A DNA stretch of 23,644 bases from Brevundimonas sp. UBA5936 (GTDB taxonomy: Bacteria > Pseudomonadota > Alphaproteobacteria > Caulobacterales > Caulobacteraceae), in NCBI GenBank assembly GCA_002430835.1, contig DJDA01000134.1:1-23644 (forward strand), read 5' to 3'. Positions 1 through 6,063 of this stretch are shown in pieces. A program made the translations under genes and the position numbers. Position 1 is the first letter of the stretch. Each line of letters starts with the position of its first letter. Below the pieces are notes generated by a model. It had not been told where the DNA came from. It made no database searches and worked only from the letters and a program-made list of their open reading frames with translations.

Positions 1-1908
1 GAGACGCAGGACGCCGAAACCAACGCCGACGGGCCCCTGCTCGATCTCACCGACGCCGGGGTGAAGAAATTCATCCGCCAGGCGAAGACGCGCGGCTATG
101 TGACGATGGAGGAGCTGAACAAGGTTCTGCCGTCCGAAGAAGTCACGCCGGACCAGATTGAAGACATTCTGGCCATGCTGTCGGAGATGGGCGTCAACGT
201 CGTCGAAGCCGAAGAGGACGCCGCCGAGGCGACCGGCACCGACGTGGCCGCCGCCGCCGAGACCTCGGTCGCCGAAGCGCCCGCCAAGGCCGCCTATGAC
301 CGCACCGACGACCCGGTGCGGATGTATCTGCGCGAAATGGGCACGGTCGAGCTGCTGAGCCGCGAGGGCGAAATCGCCATCGCCAAGCGCATCGAGGCCG
401 GCCGCGACGCCATGATCTCAGGGCTCTGCGAAAGCGCCCTGACCTTCGAGGCCATCATGGTCTGGCGCGAGGAACTGGCCAACAACCGCATTCTGCTGCG
501 CGAAGTGATCGACCTGGACGCCACCTACGGCATCCTGAATCCCTCGTCCCTGCCGCACAACCAGCCCGCCCCGGCCCAGCCGACCGGCGAGCCGGACGGC
601 GACGGCGAAGAGGATGACGACGAGGACTTCGACGACGGCGGCGCCATGTCGATCTCGGCCCTGGAAGCCGAGCTGCGCGACGGCGTCATGGAGGTGCTGG
701 ACGCCATCGCCGTCGACTTCGGCGAGTTCCGCAAGCTGCAGGACAAGCTGGTCGAGGCGCGCCTGAAGGGCGAAGTCCTGACCGCCAAGGACCAGAAGAC
801 CTATGAATCCCTGACGGCGTCCATCTCGGACCGCCTGAAGACGATGAAGCTGAACAACGCCCGCATCGAGGCGCTGGTCGAGCAGTTGTACGCCATCAAC
901 AAGCGCCTGATCGGCCAGGAAGGCCGCCTGCTGCGTCTGGCCGACGGCTACGGCATTTCGCGTCCCGAGTTCCTCAAGGCCTATTTCGGTTCGGAAATGG
1001 ATCCGAACTGGGCTGAGCGCATCAAGGAGATGGGCGTCCGCTGGACCAAGTTCAGCGAGAACGAAGCCGCTCAGATCGACGCTATCCGCACCCATATCGC
1101 CAGCGTCGCCACCGAGGCCGGCGTGCCGATCGACGACTATCGCCGCATCGTGCAGATGGTCCAGAAGGGCGAGCGCGAGGCCCGTCAGGCCAAGAAGGAG
1201 ATGGTCGAGGCCAACCTGCGCCTGGTCATCTCCATCGCCAAGAAATACACCAACCGCGGCCTGCAGTTCCTGGACCTGATCCAGGAAGGCAACATCGGCC
1301 TGATGAAGGCGGTCGACAAGTTCGAGTACCGTCGCGGCTACAAGTTCTCGACCTACGCCACCTGGTGGATCCGTCAGGCCATCACCCGCTCGATCGCCGA
1401 CCAGGCGCGCACCATCCGTATTCCGGTGCACATGATCGAGACGATCAACAAGATCGTCCGCACCCAGCGCCAGATGCTGCACGAGATCGGCCGCGAGGCG
1501 ACCCCGGAAGAGCTGGCCGAGCGTCTGGCCATGCCGCTGGAGAAGGTCCGCAAGGTGCTGAAGATCGCCAAGGAGCCGATCTCGCTGGAAACCCCGATCG
1601 GCGACGAGGAAGACAGCCACCTGGGCGACTTCATCGAGGACAAGAACGCCATCCTGCCGATCGACGCGGCGATCCAGTCGAACCTGCGCGAAACCACGAC
1701 CCGCGTGCTGGCCTCGCTGACCCCGCGCGAGGAGCGCGTCCTGCGGATGCGTTTTGGCATCGGCATGAACACCGACCACACTCTGGAAGAGGTCGGTCAG
1801 CAGTTCTCGGTCACGCGCGAACGCATCCGTCAGATCGAGGCCAAGGCCCTGCGCAAGCTGAAGCACCCCTCGCGGTCGCGGAAGCTGCGGAGCTTCCTGG
1901 ACAGCTGA
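1..1908 (+). CDS. rpoD: RNA polymerase primary sigma factor RpoD (sigma-70), 5' end outside window
   Basis: Primary sigma factor that directs RNA polymerase to housekeeping promoters. The frame is open from base 1 and reads into the family's N-terminal domain (LLDLTDAGVKKFI...), so the GTG at 61 is internal and the start lies upstream; 635 residues are visible. Domains in order: region 1.1 (bases about 45-200); region 1.2 with DDPVRMYLREMG (about 300-400); a non-conserved spacer with a very acidic run (about 590-640); region 2 with LRLVISIAKKYTNRG and the -10-reading segment YATWWIRQAI (about 1210-1440); region 3; and region 4 with the -35-reading helix VTRERIRQIEAKALRKL (about 1780-1860). 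It ends in the usual LRSFL. A strong terminator follows 22 bases after the stop. Identification is secure. Confidence 0.98.
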   Translation, partial: ETQDAETNADGPLLDLTDAGVKKFIRQAKTRGYVTMEELNKVLPSEEVTPDQIEDILAMLSEMGVNVVEAEEDAAEATGTDVAAAAETSVAEAPAKAAYDRTDDPVRMYLREMGTVELLSREGEIAIAKRIEAGRDAMISGLCESALTFEAIMVWREELANNRILLREVIDLDATYGILNPSSLPHNQPAPAQPTGEPDGDGEEDDDEDFDDGGAMSISALEAELRDGVMEVLDAIAVDFGEFRKLQDKLVEARLKGEVLTAKDQKTYESLTASISDRLKTMKLNNARIEALVEQLYAINKRLIGQEGRLLRLADGYGISRPEFLKAYFGSEMDPNWAERIKEMGVRWTKFSENEAAQIDAIRTHIASVATEAGVPIDDYRRIVQMVQKGEREARQAKKEMVEANLRLVISIAKKYTNRGLQFLDLIQEGNIGLMKAVDKFEYRRGYKFSTYATWWIRQAITRSIADQARTIRIPVHMIETINKIVRTQRQMLHEIGREATPEELAERLAMPLEKVRKVLKIAKEPISLETPIGDEEDSHLGDFIEDKNAILPIDAAIQSNLRETTTRVLASLTPREERVLRMRFGIGMNTDHTLEEVGQQFSVTRERIRQIEAKALRKLKHPSRSRKLRSFLDS

Positions 1909-1930
1909 TCCGGGTGAAATGATTGGAAAA

Positions 1931-1959
1931 GGGCGGCTCCGACGGGGCCGCCCTTTTTT
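1931..1959 (+). terminator. Rho-independent terminator after rpoD, probably bidirectional
   Basis: A 10-bp GC-rich stem (1931-1940 with 1944-1953, one G-T pair) with a 3-base loop is followed by a T-run at 1954-1959. A run of A at 1927-1930 precedes the stem, so the same hairpin can terminate transcription arriving on the minus strand from the DUF1428 gene that ends at 2011. Confidence 0.9.
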
Positions 1960-2010
1960 ATTGACGCGGTCTTCCTTCCCCCATCGAGGGGGAGGGCTTT
2001 GGGCGAGGTT

Positions 2011-2364
2011 TTACTGCTTCTCGTCGAAGACGGTTTCGAAGCCGCCCCACATCATGCGCTTGCCGTCGAAGGGCATGTCCATGTTCGCCATGGCGGGGTC
2101 GTCCTGCATCTTGGCCCAGGCGTCGTCGGCGGTCTTCTTGTCGGGCCAGATCAGCCAGGAGAAGACGACGACCTCGCCGTCCTCCAGCTTCACCGCCATG
2201 GGGAAGCTGGTCAGCTTTCCATCCGGCACGTCGACGCCCCAGTTCTCGATCTGGGCGGTGGCGCCATAGCCTTTGAACAGGGGCCAGGATTTGCGGGCGG
2301 ATTCAACATACCGCTCCTTGTTCTCGGCCTTCACGGGGGTCAGGAAGCCTGTGACGTAGCTCAT
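2011..2364 (-). CDS. DUF1428 family protein
   Basis: A 117-residue cytosolic protein matching the DUF1428 family (E. coli YbaA type) over its whole length: it opens MSYVTGFLTPVK and ends with the family-typical PFDGKRMMWGGFE segment. The fold is a dimeric alpha/beta-barrel-like domain and no reaction has been established. The start is supported by a strong ribosome binding site (AAAGGAG) 8 bases upstream. It is the last gene of a minus-strand group with two VOC proteins and an SRPBCC protein, separated from the previous gene by 139 bases. That gap could hold a separate promoter, but none is convincing. The family is confident; the function is unknown. Confidence 0.88.
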   Translation of the reverse strand: MSYVTGFLTPVKAENKERYVESARKSWPLFKGYGATAQIENWGVDVPDGKLTSFPMAVKLEDGEVVVFSWLIWPDKKTADDAWAKMQDDPAMANMDMPFDGKRMMWGGFETVFDEKQ

Positions 2365-2503
2365 CGTGGTTCTCCTTTGGGGGTTGGCCCCCTATCGCTC
2401 GCCGCGTGGCGGCTCGCTGTTTGAGGGGCAGGGCGGATCGTCGGGGCGGGCGGGGTCGTCGTCTTGGTCGAAAGCGACAGGTCGGACGGCTTAGCTTGGC
2501 GGC

Positions 2504-2995
2504 CTACCCGATCCTGTCAGCAGCGGCCTCGATGGCGGCGATGTCGATCTTGTGCATCGTCATCATCGCCTCGAAGGCGGCCTTGGCGCGGGCCGGGTTG
2601 GGATCGTCATAGAAGGCCATCAGGCGGCGCGGGGTGATCTGCCAGTTCACGCCCCAGCGGTCCTTGCACCAGCCGCAGGCGCTCTCGGCCCCGCCGTTTC
2701 CGACGATGGCGTTCCACAGGCGGTCGGTCTCGGCCTGGTCGTCGGTCATGATCATGAACGACACGGCCTCGGTCTGGGGGAAGTTCGGACCGCCGTTCAG
2801 CCCGACGTAACGGCGGCCGGCCAGGGTGAACTCGACCACTAGTTCGGATCCTTCGGGGCTCGACGGATTGTCGGCGGGGCTGGCGACGACGCGTTCGATG
2901 CGGCTGTCGGGCAGGCCCAGCGAGACGTAGAACTCGGCCGCCTTCTTCGCCTGGCCGAGGTCGTACCAGATACAGGGAATGATCTTGTCGCTCAT
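2504..2995 (-). CDS. VOC family protein, PhnB / 3-demethylubiquinone methyltransferase-like type
   Basis: A 163-residue vicinal-oxygen-chelate protein. The N-terminus (KIIPCIWYDLGQAKKAAEFYVSLGLPDSRI), the central GGPNFPQTEAVSFMI and the segment CGWCKDRWGVNWQITPRRL are typical of the PhnB-like subgroup, which databases often mislabel as 3-demethylubiquinone-9 methyltransferase. These proteins carry two beta-alpha-beta-beta-beta modules and usually act on, or bind, small metabolites. The substrate is not visible. Its ATG overlaps the stop of the upstream SRPBCC gene (ATGA), which implies translational coupling, and a GGAG site lies within the end of that gene. Confidence 0.88.
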   Translation of the reverse strand: MSDKIIPCIWYDLGQAKKAAEFYVSLGLPDSRIERVVASPADNPSSPEGSELVVEFTLAGRRYVGLNGGPNFPQTEAVSFMIMTDDQAETDRLWNAIVGNGGAESACGWCKDRWGVNWQITPRRLMAFYDDPNPARAKAAFEAMMTMHKIDIAAIEAAADRIG

Positions 2996-3468
2996 GGCGC
3001 GCTCTCCTGCGGGGTGAGGTTTTCGGCGACCTGGGCCAGTTGGTCGGCGGCGGCGCCCCAGCCGGGCTCGAAACCCATGTCGCGGTGGGCCTGCATGGCC
3101 TTTTCGTCCCAGTGGCGGGCGCGGGCGGTGTAGCGCGTGCCGTCGCCTTCGGGCTCGAAGGTGTCGATGCGGACGAAGTTCATCTCGCCCGGCTGCGGGA
3201 TCCAGCCTTCGGTGAAGGCGCCGGTCGTCACCAGACGGCGGCCCGGATCGACCTCCAGCACCACGCCGCGATACTCATGCCGCTCGCCCTCGGGCGACTG
3301 CATGACGACGTCGGCGCGGCCGCCGGGACGCAGGTCGTGGTCGACCGACACCGTGCTCCACGGGCGCGGGGTGAACCATTCGGTCGCGTGCCGGGTCCAG
3401 GCCCGCCACACCGTCTCGGGCGAGGCCTTGATGAAGCGGCTGACGCTGAGTTCGTACAGCGCGCTCAT
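2992..3468 (-). CDS. SRPBCC / AHSA1-like domain protein
   Basis: A 158-residue START-like (SRPBCC, Aha1 C-terminal type) protein. Diagnostic segments are the N-terminal VSRFIKASPETVWRAWT, the central HEYRGVVLEVDPGRRLVTT, and the C-terminal helix region HWDEKAMQAHRDMGFEPGWGAAADQLAQV. The fold forms a deep hydrophobic pocket for small ligands; bacterial members have mostly unknown ligands and commonly sit next to HxlR or ArsR regulators and VOC proteins, as here. It begins 3 bases after the upstream VOC stop and overlaps the downstream VOC start by 4 bases, so it is very likely co-translated with both. Family confident, ligand unknown. Confidence 0.9.
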   Translation of the reverse strand: MSALYELSVSRFIKASPETVWRAWTRHATEWFTPRPWSTVSVDHDLRPGGRADVVMQSPEGERHEYRGVVLEVDPGRRLVTTGAFTEGWIPQPGEMNFVRIDTFEPEGDGTRYTARARHWDEKAMQAHRDMGFEPGWGAAADQLAQVAENLTPQESAP

Positions 3469-3471
3469 CGT

Positions 3472-3915
3472 TCAGCCCCCGCCGACCTGGGAGGCGAAGG
3501 CCTCAGGCCCCTGGGCGGCGGCTTCCGGGTCCATCCACATGACCTCCCAGATGTGGCCGTCGGGGTCGGCGTAGCTGCGGCCGTACATGAAGCCGTAGTC
3601 CTGTTTGGCGTTGAGATCGGCCTGGCCGCCGGCGGCGGCGGCGCGATCGACCACGGCGTCGACGCCGTCGCGGCTGTCCTCCGAAACGCAGATCAGCACC
3701 TGGGCCGTCTTGTGCGCGTCCGGAATGGCGCGGTCGGTGAAGGTCGCCCACTTCTCATGCGTCAGCAGCATGGCGTGGATGGTGTCGGAAAAGACCATGC
3801 AGGCCGCCGTCTCGTCCGAGAACAGCGGGTTCATGGTCGCGCCGACCGCCTCATAGAAGGCGACGGAGCGCGCCAGGTCGGCGACGGGCAGGTTGATGAA
3901 GATCAGCTTGGGCAT
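3472..3915 (-). CDS. VOC family (glyoxalase/bleomycin-resistance-like) protein
   Basis: A 147-residue VOC protein: it starts MPKLIFINLPVADLARSVAFYEAVGA, has the lactoylglutathione-lyase-like central strand region, and ends with DPDGHIWEVMWMDPEA, the usual C-terminal metal-ligand strand (Glu in HIWEV). The residue set resembles the YaeR/extradiol-dioxygenase-like cytosolic VOC proteins, but the substrate cannot be read. It is the promoter-proximal gene of the minus-strand group and diverges from the HxlR regulator across a 93-base gap. A GGGAGG site sits about 12 bases upstream of the ATG. Confidence 0.9.
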   Translation of the reverse strand: MPKLIFINLPVADLARSVAFYEAVGATMNPLFSDETAACMVFSDTIHAMLLTHEKWATFTDRAIPDAHKTAQVLICVSEDSRDGVDAVVDRAAAAGGQADLNAKQDYGFMYGRSYADPDGHIWEVMWMDPEAAAQGPEAFASQVGGG

Positions 3916-3971
3916 CGGCGGTGGTCCTCCCTTGCGCGGCCCTCCCTCCCCGGACGGCCTGCCCTATGATG

Positions 3972-4000
3972 TTGGTCGTTCTGCGCCTTGATGTTATGTT
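3972..4000 (+). promoter_or_regulatory. Candidate sigma-70 promoter for the HxlR gene (possibly leaderless)
   Basis: TTGGTC (3972-3977) and TATGTT (3995-4000) are separated by exactly 17 bases. A start site 7 bases beyond the -10 would fall at about 4007, only two bases before the ATG at 4009. No ribosome binding site is visible ahead of that ATG, which agrees with a leaderless transcript. AGTTA (4013-4017) and TAACT (4025-4029) form a short inverted repeat just inside the gene that could be an autoregulatory site. All of this is inference from sequence. Confidence 0.5.
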
Positions 4001-4008
4001 AGTCAACC

Positions 4009-4698
4009 ATGAAGTTAGAAAAAGTAACTACTAAGTCCGAATCCCGATCCCGGCGCTATCACGACGCCTGCGGGGCGGCGCACGGGCTGGACCTGGTGGG
4101 CGAGCGGTGGGCCTTGCTGGTCATCAGAGAACTCATGATGGGGCCGCGGCGTTTCAGCGACCTGCGAAAAGACCTGTGCGGCCTCTCGGCCAACGTGCTG
4201 ACCCAGCGGCTGGAGGGGCTGGAGGCCTCGGGCGTCGTCCGGCGCCGCAAGCTGCCGCCGCCCGCCTCGGTCCAGGTCTATGAGCTGACCGACTGGGGCT
4301 ATGAGATCGAGCCGGTCTTCATGGTGCTGGGCCGCTGGGCCGCGCGCTCGCCCCAGCACGACCCGACCCTGCCGATCAGCGCCGTCTCCATCATGCAGTC
4401 GTTCAAGACCATGTTCGATCCCGCGCGCGCGCAGGGCGCCGAGATGCGGCTGGGCTTTGCGCTGGGCGAGGACCGTATGGTCGTAAGCGTGGCGGGCGGC
4501 ATCATCGACGCCATGCGCGGCGAGGTCGAGGGCTGCGACGTCGTGGTGCGCGCGCCGGCCCAGGTCGTGGCCGCCGCCGTCTACGGCAAGGTTCCGCTGG
4601 AGGGGCTGGAAGGCGAGGGGGCGATGACGATCGAGGGCGACCGGGCGACGTTCGCGCGGTTCGTCGACTTCTTCCACCTGCCGGAAAAGGCCGGGTAA
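4009..4698 (+). CDS. HxlR family transcriptional regulator with SCP2-like C-terminal domain
   Basis: A 229-residue DNA-binding regulator. Residues about 18-112 form the HxlR winged helix (YHDACGAAHGLDLVGERWALLVIRELMMGPRRFSDL, then LSANVLTQRLEGLEASGVVRR) and include the N-terminal Cys (C21) that some HxlR/YodB proteins use for thiol sensing. Residues about 120-225 resemble an SCP2 sterol-carrier-like domain (VRAPAQVVAAAVYGKVPLEGLEGEGAMTIEGDRATFARFVDFF), which suggests sensing of a hydrophobic ligand. It diverges from the VOC/SRPBCC operon and probably controls it. The ATG has no ribosome binding site; see the candidate leaderless promoter. The domain call is by eye; the winged helix is secure and the SCP2 part likely. 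Confidence 0.9.
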   Translation: MKLEKVTTKSESRSRRYHDACGAAHGLDLVGERWALLVIRELMMGPRRFSDLRKDLCGLSANVLTQRLEGLEASGVVRRRKLPPPASVQVYELTDWGYEIEPVFMVLGRWAARSPQHDPTLPISAVSIMQSFKTMFDPARAQGAEMRLGFALGEDRMVVSVAGGIIDAMRGEVEGCDVVVRAPAQVVAAAVYGKVPLEGLEGEGAMTIEGDRATFARFVDFFHLPEKAG

Positions 4699-4708
4699 CG
4701 GCTAGGGC

Positions 4709-4921
4709 CTAGACCAGAATATCCAGCAGGGTTCCCGTCATCTCATCCGTTGTTCGGGCGACGGCGGCGTTGGCCGAGAACTCGCTCTTGGCGCGGATCT
4801 GCTCGACCGCCTCGACGGCGTAGTCGTCCATGCGGCCCGTGGCGACGCGGCGGGCGCTGTCCTCCAGCCGGGCCGAGGCGGCCTGCATCCCGGCGGCGGC
4901 GGTGCTGAGCGGCGAGATCAT
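4709..4921 (-). CDS. Mini flagellar axial (rod/hook) protein-like
   Basis: A 70-residue protein. The ATG at 4921 is preferred because AAGGA lies 6 bases upstream and the protein then begins MISPLSTAAAGMQAASARLEDSARRVATG, like the N-terminal helix of flagellar rod and hook proteins (FlgB/FlgC/FlgG). The C-terminal half (AVEQIRAKSEFSANAAVARTTDEMTGTLLDIL) matches the C-terminal helix of the same proteins. The central surface domain is absent. An in-frame upstream ATG at 4963 would add 14 residues but lacks a well-placed binding site. It converges on the HxlR gene with a 10-base gap; no other flagellar gene is in the window. Likely an axial-protein relative of unknown role. Confidence 0.65.
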   Translation of the reverse strand: MISPLSTAAAGMQAASARLEDSARRVATGRMDDYAVEAVEQIRAKSEFSANAAVARTTDEMTGTLLDILV

Positions 4922-5018
4922 GGATGATCCTTCGACGGACGGAGGTCTGAACCCGGCCAGCATCGCCCCTGCGTGGTCAACGCCCGATCAACGGACGTGG
5001 TGAACGGCGGTCTTCTTT

Positions 5019-5879
5019 CTAAATGGCGCTGAAGGCCGAGCCGTCGACTGTGACTTCCTCAACCATGCGGACGGATACGCCAAGGCTGCGCTCCTTCAAC
5101 AGGTCGCAGAGCGTGTCGCCGTCTACCAAGTCGATTGCGGGAGCGCCGTCGCGGGTCGCTTCTCTTCGGGCTTCGCTTGTGAATGTGCCGGTCGTGATGA
5201 TCAGGCCCTTGTCAGCGCGGCCGACCATAGCGCCCCTGAAGTCGCGGACCGTTGATGCGCCGACGGACCCCTGCCAGCGTTTGCACTGAAAAATGACCTG
5301 AAACGACAGCAGGTTCATGCGCAGGACGCCGGTCCCGTCTATGCCGCCATCGCCGGTTTTGCCGGTCACTTCGACGCGGGTGAAGCCGGATTCACGCAAG
5401 AGGCGCTGGCAAAGCCGCTCGAACGCGGAGGGCTCCAACTGGAGCAAGACGGAAAGAAGCTGATCCTTCCAGTCCTCCTGTGCGGCTTCCTGCAGCACCT
5501 GAGGCGGGTCGAGCTTTTCCGTGACCGCGTTCGCACGCTGCGCGGCATAGCCCTTCTGCACCTGTTTGGGGATGGCTGCGATCTCGGACGCCGTCATGGC
5601 GGCGCCTGCCGGAGTCAGGCTCCAGACGCCTCTTTGGCTATTGGTTACAGCCCCGCCAAGCTTGAGCCAGCTTCGTGCGAAGCCAAGGCGCTGATCGACG
5701 ACCAGTTGGTTCCACTTGCCGTGTCTGAGATTCAGAATCTCGTCGGAAAGGCCCATGTGCTCGGAAATATCTTCAAGCATTTCGGCATTGGTCAACGAAC
5801 GCCCATGGGCCTTAAGCCGATCAACAATCGGCTGCATGAAGGCTTCAAAAGGAGGCGCATCCGAAAGCGACGAGGTCAT
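5019..5879 (-). CDS. Mrr-like type IV restriction endonuclease
   Basis: A 286-residue protein from the ATG at 5879; a GTG at 5936 would add 19 residues with no family resemblance. Residues about 10-95 form an Mrr N-terminal winged helix (PIVDRLKAHGRSLTNAEMLEDI...RGVWSLTPAGAAM). Residues about 150-265 form the Mrr catalytic PD-(D/E)XK domain: E154 in AFERLCQRLL, GDGGIDG at 177-182, and QCK at 198-200 in place of the usual QAK, followed by the ITTGTFTSEAR segment. Family members cut DNA carrying foreign methylation. There is no partner methylase or second restriction subunit. Sampled GC is about 53-60%, clearly below the 70% or more of the helicase gene beside it, which suggests acquisition by transfer. 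Confidence 0.9.
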   Translation of the reverse strand: MTSSLSDAPPFEAFMQPIVDRLKAHGRSLTNAEMLEDISEHMGLSDEILNLRHGKWNQLVVDQRLGFARSWLKLGGAVTNSQRGVWSLTPAGAAMTASEIAAIPKQVQKGYAAQRANAVTEKLDPPQVLQEAAQEDWKDQLLSVLLQLEPSAFERLCQRLLRESGFTRVEVTGKTGDGGIDGTGVLRMNLLSFQVIFQCKRWQGSVGASTVRDFRGAMVGRADKGLIITTGTFTSEARREATRDGAPAIDLVDGDTLCDLLKERSLGVSVRMVEEVTVDGSAFSAI

Positions 5880-5974
5880 CTCAAGTATTTTGGTGGATTG
5901 TTGATTTTTGAAACGGGTAGATCGATTCGGCCCCACCCCGGCCCTTATTCGTGTATAGGGAGCGCCTTCCCCGA

Positions 5975-6005
5975 CGCCCGGCAGGCTGCGAAGCCTCGCC
6001 GGGCG
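5975..6005 (+). promoter_or_regulatory. GNRA-capped hairpin in the leader of the DEAD-box helicase gene
   Basis: Bases 5975-5987 pair with 5992-6005 to give 13 base pairs with one bulged C (5997), closed by a GCGA tetraloop (5988-5991). No T-run follows, so it is not an intrinsic terminator. It sits 58 bases before the helicase ATG at 6064, in what should be the 5' untranslated region. A role in autoregulation or transcript stability is inference. Confidence 0.55.
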
Positions 6006-6063
6006 CGGCCGTTTGACGGTCGCCCTACATCTGCTTTACCAGCATCTGAACTCCAGGCCTTTC

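Noticed and set aside
418..1866. A 482-codon open frame on the minus strand inside rpoD
   Set aside because: It mirrors the sigma factor gene; high third-position GC keeps antisense frames open and the product has no family resemblance.
1978..1992. A small C5/G5 hairpin after the rpoD terminator
   Set aside because: A 5-bp stem without a T-run in GC-rich DNA is expected by chance; the neighbouring terminator already explains the gap.
4702..4712. Palindrome CTAGGGCCTAG at the convergent gene ends
   Set aside because: It is short and overlaps a stop codon; too small to support a site call.
4709..5879. A defence island built around the Mrr gene
   Set aside because: No methylase, second effector, integrase or toxin-antitoxin gene lies nearby; the neighbours are an axial-like protein and a housekeeping helicase.
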